A stretch of DNA of 64,000 bases, from contig JAGPNK010000024.1 in NCBI GenBank assembly GCA_020746835.1, positions 124,001-188,000 on the forward strand, given 5' to 3'. The translations under genes and the position numbers were made by a program. The stretch comes from Stachybotrys elegans. Its lineage: Eukaryota; Ascomycota; Sordariomycetes; Hypocreales; Stachybotryaceae. Shown here in pieces: positions 53,044 to 64,000 of this stretch (positions are counted from its first letter, which is position 1; every line of letters starts with the position of its first letter). A model generated the notes under the pieces. It worked only from the letters and a program-made list of their open reading frames with translations. It was not told the origin of the DNA and did not search any database.

Positions 53044-56000
53044 ATGGCTTCCGAGTCGTACGTCAAACTTTGCCATAGAATCTACGAAGATATTGCTCAA
53101 AGGCTGGAGCGACCTGACGATGTAACGGCCAAATTCGCCCCCAAGGGACTTGTCGAGGAGGTGCTCAACCGAGAAGTCCTACGTCAGATTTTTCGTTGCC
53201 TGTTGGGCTCTGCTCAGCCGAACCAGGCCCACGTTAACATTACCGAAAACGAATTTGTCGAGAGAACCGAGCATAGAAATCTGCATTCGTTCCTCGCCGT
53301 GTTGATATTTGCGAGCTGCTCTATTGATGCAACATGGACTTTCGTCAATCGGCATGTGCTGCCTGATGACGGCTACAAGGCAGGGACCACGAGATTGCCA
53401 TTAGACAAGAAGGCACTGGCCGATCTATTCGAAGACAAAGTGACTGTGGACAAATTTGCAACCGCACAAGTGTACTTCTGCACAGTTGCGATCTTGAGGG
53501 GCAACGATGTTAAGATAAAGCTCCCAATGGTTCAGCGACTGCCCTACATTGAAGAGCCATTGGAGATTGGAAGCGGCGCTGCTGGAAAGGTCTATCGAGT
53601 ACGTATAGCAAAGCGACATATCTTCAACCCCATTACCTCCGAGGAGAATACCGAACCCGAAGCAGTGGCATGCAAAAAGTTCGTCTTCGACGATGGCTAC
53701 GCTTCGCAGCAGCGGAAGGAACTCGAAGTCCTGGACACCATCCTCAAAAGCACAACAGGGCAGTGCAAGAATATACTTCAAAGCCTGGGCACTGTGGAGA
53801 TTGGCGACAAAGACGTCAGCATCTTCATGCCGTTGGCTATTTGCGATTTGCAAAAGTACATGACCGAAATCCACGCTGGGGTTCCAAGCACTCTCATGGC
53901 GAAAGCAGAGCTACTCCGCTGTGTTGGGGGGCTCGCAAACGGGTTGAACTTCCTTCACACGCAACTCAAGACGGCAGATGGGTCACGGCTTACCTGCTAC
54001 CACATGGACCTCAAGCCTATGAACATTCTGGTATTCCAAGATCCCGAGAGAGGCGAAGACCATAAGATATGGAAGCTCAGCGACTTTGGTATGTCGCGTA
54101 TCAAAGTCGTTCGACAAGACAATCAGCGCGAGAGTAACTTCTACGGATGGTTCTCCCGCCCACGCCCCCCTCGTGAGCAGTCTGCTTCGGCTACTGTCAA
54201 TAGGCGAGGCGAGGGCACCTATCTGGCTCCTGAATCAGTTTCATCCAAGCCCAAAATGAATGCTTCTAGTGATGTGTGGTCTCTGGGCTGCATCATCAGC
54301 GTTCTTTTCGCCTACATGGAGGCTGGTGCCAATGGTGTCCGGTCGTATCGAGAAGGGAGAGAAGATCACCACCGCGCAGACTATAGCGATCGATTTTTCT
54401 TGAGTGATCGTCGTTTTGCCTTGGCTACAATTCACCCTGTTGTCCCCCAATGGCATAAGAAGCTCGTTAAGGAGGCGGAAGAAAGAAGTATCCAAGAATC
54501 GGACATCATCGCCAGGCTCCTGCATTACATCGAAAGCTCCGTGCTGAAGATCGATCAAAAGGATCGTGCATCAGCAGGGGACGTCCAAAGCAAATTAACT
54601 CTTGCTTACCGCGAATATTCAGAATTAAAAACATCCCACATTCAAGAGATACCGCAGAAACGTAATCAAGGCTCTAGACTATGGCGCAGCCTGCATGGAA
54701 GATTACAATTGGGGTAAGCATACACCACAGGCAACAACTCAAGAAGCATGCACTGGAGTTATTACAATCTAATTCTCCAGTAGTCAACCAAAAAATGCCA
54801 CCGTGAAAGCCGATATTCAGAAGTGGCAAGTTCCTTTGACCTCCGAGGCTTTCAAGGGCTGCGGCATCTCTCCGAGTGGTACATTGGTGGCTTTTTGGAC
54901 AGACATCAAGATAGTGCTCTTCACTTCGCAATGTTTGTCGAGTACTGGAACCGAGGCTGAGTTTGGACCGGAGTACTCATTGGGGGCGGGAAAAGGCTTC
55001 TGGAATAGTGTCGATTTGACAGAGAAATTTCTTGTCGCATCGACAGCCACGACAGAAAGCAATTTCCAGGTATGGCAGATCTCAACTCGGCTATCAATTG
55101 CTAATGAATAAAACTTTCAAAGTGCTACATCTTTGACCTACAAAGGGGTATGTCCGTCGACCCAAACCTCGATCATGTTACCAAGGTTCAATTACCATAT
55201 CGAGAAATTCACAGACTGGCAATATCTCCCGACAGCCAAAAGGTTGCGTTTCTTCTGAGGCACTCTCAGGACGAAGAAAATCCTCGTTGCTTGTTGATTA
55301 CAACCATTCCGGATCTAAAAGAGTGAGTAACCCGTGATACCGTCGAGTGCAGCCCATATTAACACTATGTGGACGGGCCGAACGTGTGCTAGAGACCAAA
55401 CATCATTCACTGCCGCCACTCATAACATTGGGATGGGGGGCGGAGAACGCCATTCGGTTCATGTTTGCGGGCCCTGACACCATATGCGTTGTGATGAGGC
55501 TGGACCTGAGTGCTGAGACCAGCGACCACAAGATACCGATCATTTTTGTTTCCTTGTCGGACTCAGTAATATTCACTCTAGACGTTAAATCAAGGGTAAG
55601 TCTTCTGTTCCTTGCTCGTATCTGGAAATTAATATATTGAGATAGGGGAGTGGTGGCAGCAGCAACGCCGTTTCTTTCTTGACGTCCCTGGCTCCATTCC
55701 ACGGGGAGAAGGCATGTGTCATTGTTACACGGGAGAAACTGATCCAGGTGCAAACACTGTCCAACAGCGACCCTACTCGGGATGTGCTGATGGATATTGC
55801 AAACTATCGCATACTACGACTCATGATGTGCCGTCATAATGACAAACTACTCGCTCTGGGGACTAGCTCAGTGTCAAGAAGGTTGTTGCTTTTAAAGATG
55901 AATGTGCCACGCCATGGCCAAGATCTCTCCATTGAGGAGGTTGTACAGATGCCGGATCTTTTATACGGTGAGGATGTCACAGAGAGATTGGTGGAGACTG

Positions 56001-56095
56001 GAGATGAGACTTTGGTTCTCATCACTACGTTGGCAGGAGGCAGCGGGACACGGAACTCAATCATCAAGGTTTCTTTGTCGCCTACTTCTTTCTAA
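53044..56095 (+). CDS. protein kinase with C-terminal propeller-like region
   Basis: Ser/Thr-type kinase. Exons 53044-54713, 54781-55069 and 55123-55322 join in phase. The first ~170 residues form an unrecognised helical domain. The kinase core follows: Gly loop IGSGAAGKVYRV, Lys211 in AVACKKF, catalytic loop YHMDLKPMNIL (D322; HRD is HMD), DFG at D347, GEGTYLAPES, SSDVWSLGCI. After the kinase the sequence (KGCGISPSGTLVAFWT, HRLAISPDSQKVAFLL) has the look of WD40/beta-propeller blades. The frame 55347-55595, spliced at 55595|55646 to 55646-56095, continues such blades. It could not be joined to the 55322 donor in phase by any GT-AG pair; reading on gives a stop at 55324. The gene may end there (~720 aa), have an odd intron, or carry an indel. 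Confidence 0.75.
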
Positions 56096-56129
56096 TTTTT
56101 GTTACCCATTTGACCTCCTTCCAATCAAT

Positions 56130-57659
56130 TTACACTTTTAAAGCTCCTCTTATTTCCCAACGGTTGGATATGCTTTGGTCTGTAGTGGAATCTGGTGATG
56201 ATAGTTTCTCATCACGCTTCAGCAAGTTGTTGTATAGCAACAGTGTGCCTGCGGTCAGTGCCGTCGCGGACACGATGTAGATCCAGATCATCTCCGATGC
56301 AATGAACTGGCCATTCTCTTCATTCAAGGAGAAGAAACTCATACCGAAAAATGACTGCATGTTGAAACAAATTAGACAGAACCGCATAATTGGGAACAAT
56401 TCAAACTTACGCTGAGGAATGACGCTGGAAGATAGAAAAGTGTGAGTATTGTGATGAAGACCACAGACTTATTTAGTCGCAGCATGCTTGTCGTTTGGTC
56501 CTTGGCAACCACTTGGTCTCTGAGTGACAGCGTCGAAGCCAAAAGCTGCGTCGTGGACTGGGTTCTCTGGTGTATATATTCTGCTGAGCGGTTATAGGAA
56601 CCCAATCTGTTGATGTGCCACTCGAGGAGAGAAGAAAGTTGCTCCAAGACCTCTTCAGTGACACAGGCAAGTTTGCCGTTGCTTTCGGCATTTAAAAGAC
56701 TATGGAGGCCTTCAAGAGTCTCAATCTCCTGAGCGAGAAGGATGGGCATCTGAAGAAATCTGTTCTCGAGACTGGCCAAGGCACTGAGATTATCATACCC
56801 CACAGGTAGAGGCTTATCGATAAAGGTCGAAAACGTGAGATTCCTCTGTCGTGGACCTTGTCAGATACTAATTACAGAGGGGCCGGACAACTAACAAGTT
56901 TCAAGAACTCTCGTTCGTATGCGGCAATGTATTGTCTCCAGGCGGGAAGATAGGCCGAGAATACAGTCTCATGCAACCAAAACGGGTTTTGGCCATGACT
57001 AGGATCTGAGTCTGAGTCCATAAACCTCATCGCGCTCTCATGCGCTTTGGAATCGGACATTGGGTTGAAGAGCAGGTATAGGGTCTTCTGCGTGGAGACG
57101 TCCAAGTGGTGCAGTAAGCCTGTTTGGCGAATAATCCATTCTTTGGATGATTCTTTGAACTCTGGGTATCGAATTGTATAGGAGATTGCTAAGGAGAGAG
57201 ACTGTTCAGCTTCGTCCAATTTACCCAGGCTAGGCGTAGCTCACCGATGCATGTGCCGCGAATCCACTGGGTGTAGGGGATGCAGAATGCTTCTTCGACC
57301 GCTAAGTTGCGCCTGTAGAAGAGCGACGGTAGTTCTCCGAAAATCGCAGGGTCTATTCCATACTGCGAGAAGATGCAGTCCAGCATTTTCTTTGTGATCT
57401 GGAGTGGCTGCCACGAGTTCCGTTGGCAGATGGAACTGGGAGGCATGTCAACTACCTCGCGATAATTGAAGGGTTTCTATAAAGCTGATATGACTCACAT
57501 TAAGAGACAATGGTAGTCTTCATCATGGTTGTCGGTCAAACGAGAACGAAGTTCATCGCCGGTATAACAGTCGTAGGACCAACGATTCTTTTCACACTTG
57601 TAATGCAACTGGACTGGCTTGGTCAGTTGAGTGACGTAGCATTCAGGAGGAGATGCCAT
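56130..57659 (-). CDS. CorA-like two-TM protein (GMN motif altered)
   Basis: 434 aa. CDS complement of 57499-57659, 57245-57435, 56896-57188, 56411-56845, 56130-56354, total 1305 nt and in phase. The start MASPPECYV at 57659 is preferred; an upstream ATG at 57692 would add 11 residues. Long helical cytosolic domain, then TM1 (VVFITILTLFYLPASFL), the pore-loop position GMS in FFGMSFFSLNEENGQF, and TM2 (IWIYIVSATALTAGTLLLY). CorA channels carry GMN there; the fungal proteins of this type often differ and their transport role is unclear. It converges on the kinase gene with 34 bp between stop codons, so the 3' ends overlap or nearly so. Confidence 0.83.
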
Positions 57660-59294
57660 GAAGCTATGTGAAAAAGAATATGTGATCAACAATTGATAGT
57701 AGCTGAATTACAACACGTGATAGGTAGTATTACATGCTTGATTTGTGTCGAGCGCCCGGGGTGCGATTCCTCTCTCTTGGCCTCATATACCAAGTCCTAC
57801 ACAGCCCCACGATGCAGCCGAAACGCTATTGCGCCCCCCTGAAAGCCTGGAGAATGCCCACAAGTGGCAGTGCAAGGGGGGAGGGGTGGTGTGTGTGGCC
57901 ATCACCCACCGTTCTCGGTCATTTGCCCCGCCTCATTGTTCGCGTACAGCACTAAATCCCATGGTCAAGGCTATGTTGATGGAGGGGATGGATGTGGACT
58001 CACTCTATGATGTCCTGGGAATGCACGAATGGTAAGCGTTGTTTTCATTACCAAATCGACTGTAGGCAAGGCGGTGGTGCATACCTCATCCACCAACTCC
58101 GGCGCAATGAAACACCACTGGTCATCCCTCATCTAGTACGGTTAGTCATTACCGGCGAAGTACAGTGGAATAACCACATTGGGGCTGTGGTGGGTGCTCA
58201 TACACGAATGTGAAAATCGGTGTGGCCCGGGAAAAGAGACACGAGGAGTTCCTGGAGGCGATGTCTCGTAAGGTATCGACCGGTAACATGTTGCGGTTGC
58301 ATTTTCAGTTCCGGTAACAGAACAAGTCATCGATAATATGTAGGTTGCAAAATATACGCGGTTACAGCGAAGGGGGAAGTCCTATTACTCTGCCATTCTT
58401 ACCTCTGCGCCAGGATGAAGACGATGGGAAGAATGCTAGGCAGCCATTTAATTTCCCAGCTGGTTCGCCGAGCGGTGGCTGCAGACCAATACAGGCAGGT
58501 GCTGTCAGATTCGCCTCACTGCCTGAGTGTGAGACGGAGCTGAACCAATTAGAAACTGCCTATGCTGTCACACGCGCAAATGGGAACGCGCTCAGCTGAT
58601 ACTGTATGATGACGTGCCATATGAGTAGCTGAAGAAGAAAATACAGACTGGTGACCAAGGGGAAGATTGATTGAGAGCGCTTTCTCTGATCTGAATGTAT
58701 TCCCATGTTGTCGCGTGCTTGCTTGCCATGAGACACTGGCCGTTGGTCGCTGGCAGACAGTGCGCTTGAGCTCCTACTCCAGTCAGCCTGTAGTGTTGTC
58801 AGCTTCCGCAGATTTGGATGGCAGTATCCCTTTAAGTGTGCGGGAGCAGCAAGCAGGTCACTAACAGGGATACTAACCAATAACCATAGTAAGAGAAGAA
58901 GGTACTTCTATATACCTAGTAGAGCATGCTTATAATTAAGTACTCTACTCTACTAGCTAGGTACTCTACTAACTCTTGACAGGTCACTCAGCTAAGTGTA
59001 GCTTTTGTGTACGTGGGGGCTGACTAAATAGCTATGGGGCTAATACATGCTTGCTGCTCCCGCACACTCAAAGGGATGTTGTGGCGCAGACAGCAGATCC
59101 TAATGGTACCAGGCTGTGCTCCTATTGGGGGCGGTGCGACACGTTGACTCATGTCCTCATCTAATTATGGTCACTCTCGATTCCAAGACCGACCTTTCCC
59201 TGATTCACATCATTCGTTGCTCATCATTTAGTGTACCATTTGCTATGCAAGCTCCTCCGTATCTTTCGCCAGACTGAAACTTATTGTCAAGATA
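57660..59294. other. intergenic region with a MITE; weak reading frames
   Basis: About 1.6 kb. + strand frames at 57745-58035 and 58345-58599 are unrecognised and not joined by clear introns; they may be relics. The MITE lies at 58825-59078. Confidence 0.45.
58825..59078. mobile_element. MITE-like element B (~252 bp)
   Basis: Inverted repeats of about 30 bp. The left is TCCCTTTAAGTGTGCGGGAG from 58827; the right ends CTCCCGCACACTCAAAGGGA at 59076. One mismatch was seen. TA is on the left flank and TG on the right. The outermost 13 bp are shared with element A at 42993-43248, but the interiors differ. The interior has AT-rich direct repeats of TACTCTACT type. Confidence 0.82.
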
Positions 59295-61882
59295 ATGTCT
59301 CGCCCTACATCAGAGTTGATCACGGACTGGATACCCGACTGGGTACAGAGTAGGCCAGTCGTTGACCAATTGGGCGACAGTAAAAATGACATCGAACTAC
59401 CGCCAATAAAAATTCCGGAGCGATGTGTGCCTATAGGAAATGACGTCGGTATCCTGAATCTAAGTGACGACAGCTTCACCCGAGTCACCAAATCCGTTCT
59501 TGTCACCACGAACCCAAACAGGACAGTCCACAGAAAGCTTCGTGGAATACACCTCTTCGTCAGTTTCCACCGCCTATCGTCCTCATTCCTAGCATCAGCT
59601 AACCAGATCTCCCCCATATCAGATGATCAGCCTTAATGGTACGCTTGGTGCCGGGTTATATTGGCGGGGTGGCCTTGCGCTCGAGGTAGGCGGCGCGCTG
59701 AATCTCGTCCTCTCTTTCTTATTGGTTGGTATTTTGGCCTGGGCGGTGATGCAATGTATTGCCGAGATGCTTTGCGTGTGGCCTATTCCCGGTGCCTTGT
59801 CCGTCTACGTCAGGACCTTCGTCGACGATGAGCTGGGCATTGTTGTTGGTCTCACATATTGGTATGCAACTAAACCCACCCCCCAACTACAGCACCTCCG
59901 AGCACTGTGCCTACCGCGTCTATAGGTTTACGTATTCAGTTTCCTTTGCTGCCTTGTTGGTAACAGTAGCAGCCGAGGCTGCGCTATGGATCGACGGTAA
60001 TAATGTCATTTACCGTACCATCACTTACCTCATCATTCCATTCATCCTCGTCTTGATCAATGCAGTTGAGGTTGGGGTGAGTGAACTACGCAGGGGATAA
60101 TGCATTGGGGGATCGCTCCTCTGTTCGCGAAGCACTAACCTCAAAGCAGATATTCGGCTGGATCGAAGTAGCCTTTGGATCCATCAAGCTGGTCCTTCTG
60201 ACATTTATCATCGCTACTCTTGTGGCCATCAGAGTGAAGGGTAAGAAAAACTATTAGTTGGTGACCAGGTGCCCCTAACTAGGGTTGTAAAGACGTGGAG
60301 AACGACAAGAAAGGAGATAACAATCATTGCAACGACCGCAAAGGGAGTTAGGAATATAAACTCTCTGCAGACTCCTAGTCGCTGGCTTGAAAATTCTCGA
60401 TACAGCTAAGATAGGAAGAGTGACTAACACTCTATAGAGGGGAACATTACGCCGTGGGATGCAAATAAGGCCATCGACTTTGATCGAACCGTGGCGTCCG
60501 ATTTGCCCACAGCGTTGTTGTACGCCTTCCATGATCCTCTCCCCAGTCCGAGAAATACGCAAGACACTAACACAAAGCCAGGATTGCAATATCTATCACG
60601 ATATATGCCTATGTTGGTATCGAAATTGTCGCTGCTTCGGCAGTCGAGGCCCGTGCCACAACTTCCAGCACGCGAGCCTCAAAACCCGAGGCAACAACGG
60701 TAGTTGGGCAACGGGTACGCTTCTCAGCCATCTATTTCCCCTTGCTCGCGGCGGCTGCCTACACACTGAGCAGCATGCTCGCTTCGTTCAGCATCCCTCG
60801 GGATCATTGTCGTCTACCCCGACTCAACCCCTCGGAGAAGCCTGGATGTGATCAAAATGAATCGAATCTCGATAGTACTTCCGTCTTTGTCATCGTGGCA
60901 AGAGAGTCGGGAATTCAAGGATTGGAACATGCTTTCAACGGCATCATCATCTTTACTGCCTTGACCTGCGCAAACACCAATCTGTATGTTGCGTCTAGGA
61001 GTCTGTTTGGTCTGACAACCCGTCTAGAAGGCGGAAGCCGACAGCCACTGTACATCCGACTCTTGGCCCTATTTGGCAAGACAAATAGAAGAAAGGTTCC
61101 AATCCGGGCGGTAGTATTCTCTGCCATGGCCTTCTGCTGGGTGCCATTGATACAACTCATTGGAAACAATAGTACAACAAGTAACACGGTATGTGTACCT
61201 GGACAACGACTGGACATAACAATCACTGAACTCGACTGACGGGCTACACTTAGTCCATCGAGATCCTCGGACAGATGGGTTCTGTGGGAGTCATTATTGT
61301 TTGGACATGCGAGTGCTTAGCCTTCATTCGCTATTATCACTGGTTAGTACACGGAAAGCCAAGGCATGATGGCAGCCACGCGGTTGAATGACATGCTCTA
61401 ATAGAACGCTCAGTATTACAAAACATCAAAAGGCTCTTGATCAGCATCGAATCCCTCGAGTTCGACGTCATGATTACCAAAACGACGACTATCCGTACCG
61501 AAGTCATGCTCAGCCATTTCTCGCTTACGCGGCGCTTACTGGGTGCCTCCTGACATTGATGGTAGCAAGCAGCTCAGCACTGTGGAAGGGATTTCGCGTA
61601 GAAACATTCCTGTCGTCCTACCTCATTGTAAGAGTGACATCTTTCTTCCATTTAGCTGTATTAGTACGGCCGACTAATACCAACTTACAGGTGACAATAT
61701 TTCTCGTCATATGGCTCGCTTTAAAGATATTTCGAGGGGGGAAATTGACTCCAGTGGATCTTTCCAACGCGGATAGGATCATTGATAAAATCCGCAACTT
61801 ACACGATATTTGCTTTGAGGCAAACCTTGTTGTGAGCCCTACAGGTGTTTTGAATGGTAGCCAAAACGGGACCAAGAAGTGA
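59295..61882 (+). CDS. amino-acid permease (AAT family)
   Basis: Plasma-membrane amino-acid/proton symporter, 12 TM, 642 aa. Nine exons: 59295-59558, 59623-59861, 59926-60076, 60150-60240, 60438-60519, 60582-61188, 61254-61342, 61414-61627, 61691-61882; total 1929 nt, all in phase. The hydrophilic N-terminal ~85 residues are followed by TM1 GTLGAGLYWRGG, a permease-type GxG motif, then AVMQCIAEMLCVWPIPGALSVYV, FTYSVSFAALLVT, YAYVGIEIVAASAVEARAT and FNGIIIFTALTCANTNLYVASRSLFGL. C-terminal motif YPYRSHAQPFLAY is typical of the family. The fourth intron (60241-60437, 197 nt) is longer than the others. Intact; substrate not determinable (fungal YAT/GAP-type breadth). Confidence 0.9.
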
Positions 61883-62641
61883 AAGTTAAAAACGTCATAC
61901 AAGGTGTACTAGATTAATTATGGTCTTAATGGTCGTTATGAACACATACATTTGGCTCATCTTAGCACAAAGAGCAAAGACAATAAAATATCAAAATTAT
62001 CTAAAGGAGCACTTGCTATGTTGGTAAGGCAAAAGAACGTGTGGAACGCAGGAAGTCCATTGGTTTTCGGCTACAGTGTATCTGCAAGATATCCTGACAA
62101 GATTCAGCTACCATCTGAGACAAGTGTGATTATTTCACTACGTCCAAATCCAATGCGAGTTGTTGTTGAATCTGTGAGACCATAGCAAGTAAGGAGGTAG
62201 ATAATGCCAATGAAATGAGAGCCGGGCATCACGGGTCTGATACTTGACTCACTCCAAGGATAGACTGTGTGGTTCCATGCGGTCTAAGTTGTGTAGTAGG
62301 TGTGGCAGTCTCTGCCCCAAAACCCTTTCCTACCCGCAGCCTGTACTTTATGAGCGTAGGAGAGTTTGGCTTTGGGCTCGACTTCGACAGCATCAACCTT
62401 GCCGTTGATCATTGGCTTGGCAACATTCAAGATCATCCCATTGCTGGCTTCGGTGAACCAGATGACGGACTGCTGGCTGGATTCCCTATGAGTAGAAGTA
62501 GAAGACAAGGGCACCAGTAATAAAACATAGAATGATGCGATTGAGGCATATGGTATCTAATATTACCGAAGAACTGAGCAACATGCTAGCTTGCGCATTG
62601 ACTGAAGGCATTAAATGCCATGGCCATAATACAAAGGGGAC
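61883..62641. other. intergenic region, no supported gene
   Basis: About 760 bp between convergent genes. Only short frames. Confidence 0.5.
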
Positions 62642-64000
62642 CTAGACGCCAAGCTGTGAGCGCCAGTTGCCAATATAACTTGAAAGCAATGGTTTTAGAT
62701 CTCGCATGGCCCAAGTGTGGATGTTGCCCAGTATTGCCTCGAGCTCAATGATATCGACGATATTGGTGAGCTCACCCTCCCAGATATACTCCATCATCTG
62801 CAATTCAGGGTCAGCCATTGATTCCATATGCGCGAGCCAGGTACTGTAGGACACTTACATAGTTGCTTTGCCTGTTTCCGCCATCATCGTCATTGCCCTC
62901 TGAAGAAATGTCATCATCAGGCTGGTAGTCAGCCTCGTACTCGGAGTCTGTGTACTGGTCATACTCAGAGTCTGACTTTTCATCAGACGCGCTAGCAGAC
63001 GCATCATCAGGCTCATCATCCGGACCAGAGTCAATAAAGGAATGCCAAGCAATCCAAACCCTCACCCTCTTCCCAACAGTAGTGATTACCGGAATGGGCG
63101 GCACAAGTAGGCCATCGTATCTGGTTTCCGCATATTGGGCGGCCGATTCCAGCAGCATCAATGCGGCAGAGCTGGCATTGGCCGCTTGACAATAGCAAAA
63201 CTCAGCGTTGGTGGCCTTTTTATGCTCTACGACGAGCCAAGGAAAACACTGGTGGTCTTTTGGACGATAGGTATCCTTTGAACGATGGTTGCCCGCCTTT
63301 GCTTTCGAGTAAATATCAAAGGGCGAGGAGCACAGTCCTTTGCCATTGTTCCATAATTGCTCAAGAACCTCCAATGAGAAGTTTTCTGTCACCACGGGCG
63401 TGCCTTTCCATCTCCAGTGATCTTCATCTCGGGACAGCCGATTGGCGTTTTTCGTATTATAAATAGGAAAGGAGAGCATGCGATCCGGCTTTGGTACGGT
63501 AAGTTCTAGTCGCTCATCGGCTCGAAAGTTGGTTTTGAATAATGTCCAGAGCTTGTCCCCGTGGCTATCCAAGGTTAGTTGATACTGCTTAAATGAAGCC
63601 TCGAGGTACGAACCACTCGAATCTCTCATACAATGCCTTCTGTCGTTCGATACTAATAACTGTGGATTAATGTCTATGCAGAGTTCGTTGGGGTTTCATG
63701 CAACATACAATCGAGTATCCGTAGCCTGGGGTTGCCAGTAATCGCCCAACGGTTTTAGCATGTATGAGTAGAACAAGTCATCCCATTCTTTTTCGTCTGA
63801 CCGGTGATCCAGATCGGTGGCCTTCCACTGAATATTTTGGGCACGTTTGATTGTCTGACTGACCAGGCTGTCATTTCCCCTTTCCGTTGGATAGTGCGGT
63901 TTGAATGGATCCCTGGGATCGCTCCTGTACTCGACGCATTTATCATGTTTGTTTATCCTTACCTCAATGACCCCATAGAAATCGAGAATGATGTCGCGGA
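62642..64000 (-). CDS. partial acidic protein with PD-(D/E)XK-like motif
   Basis: Runs off the right edge, so its start is not in the window. Exons seen: 62642-62797, 62859 to about 63650, and a further upstream exon from about 63700 to the edge. The 61 nt intron at 62798-62858 closes in phase; the join near 63650-63700 could not be closed cleanly. The edge exon has the fungal pattern YRSDPRDPFKPHYP, TIKRAQNIQWKATDL. The central part carries FPWLVVEHKK followed by FCYCQAANASSAALMLL. The hydrophobic strand plus E-x-K recalls PD-(D/E)XK nuclease cores. A low-complexity Asp/Ser/Glu stretch (~50 residues, around 62880-63030) follows, then a helical end (EGELTNIVDIIELEAIL). Large unnamed fungal families share this build; function unknown. 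Confidence 0.6.

Noticed and set aside
57745..58599. + strand frames as a gene
   Set aside because: No domain, no consistent splice sites, and internal stops between the pieces.
1..64000. tRNA, rRNA and CRISPR arrays
   Set aside because: No B-box plus cloverleaf, rRNA-like sequence or regular spacer array was recognised by eye; a covariance-model scan was not possible.

Overview
The window is nuclear DNA of a filamentous ascomycete (Pezizomycotina, probably Sordariomycetes). Its protein-coding genes are split by many 45-100 nt GT-AG introns. It carries typical fungal families: CFEM-GPCR, fungal rhodopsin-domain protein, UstYa/DUF3328, DUF4267, BBE-type FAD oxidases, class II-type P450s and a GH29 enzyme. 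Long non-coding stretches hold small repeats. There are no operons, CRISPR arrays or recognisable tRNA/rRNA genes.

Layout. 0-21 kb is nutrient uptake and secretion: an MFS sugar/quinate-type transporter (-), a secreted GH29 alpha-L-fucosidase (+), a Kv-beta-like aldo/keto reductase (+), a secreted YcaC-like cysteine hydrolase (+), a DUF4267 membrane protein (+), an orphan two-exon gene (+), and a large subtilisin-like protein that has lost its catalytic histidine (+). A secreted DUF7029/DUF7223-like protein lies at 20.7 kb. 22-25 kb is a gene-poor stretch with repeat copies.

25-45 kb is the most interesting part. It is a dense block of redox enzymes resembling a secondary-metabolite cluster: three BBE-like FAD-linked oxidoreductases, two cytochromes P450, a 7TM rhodopsin-domain protein, two short-chain dehydrogenases, and the remains of a UstYa-type (DUF3328) oxidase. 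No PKS, NRPS, terpene synthase or obvious ribosomal-peptide precursor lies inside the window. UstYa proteins are characteristic of fungal RiPP pathways. Here the UstYa copy has two in-frame stops and a frameshift, so the block may be a decaying tailoring cluster or a cluster arm whose core lies elsewhere.

45-58 kb holds proteins of the signalling/self-recognition type: an unknown 244 aa protein, a zinc-finger protein with a HeLo-like N-terminus, a CFEM-GPCR (Pth11-like), a protein kinase followed by a propeller-like region, and, convergent to it, a CorA-like two-TM protein. 59-64 kb holds an intact nine-exon amino-acid permease and a partial acidic protein with a PD-(D/E)XK-like motif that runs off the right edge.

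Two kinds of small mobile DNA were found by eye. One is a pair of ~250 bp MITE-like elements with ~30 bp inverted repeats sharing the ends TCCCTTTGAGTGT (42.99-43.25 and 58.83-59.08 kb). The other is a dispersed ~100-300 bp repeat with about ten copies, several placed just downstream of genes. Exon coordinates were derived by hand from frames and splice sites. Where given, they close in phase unless stated otherwise.
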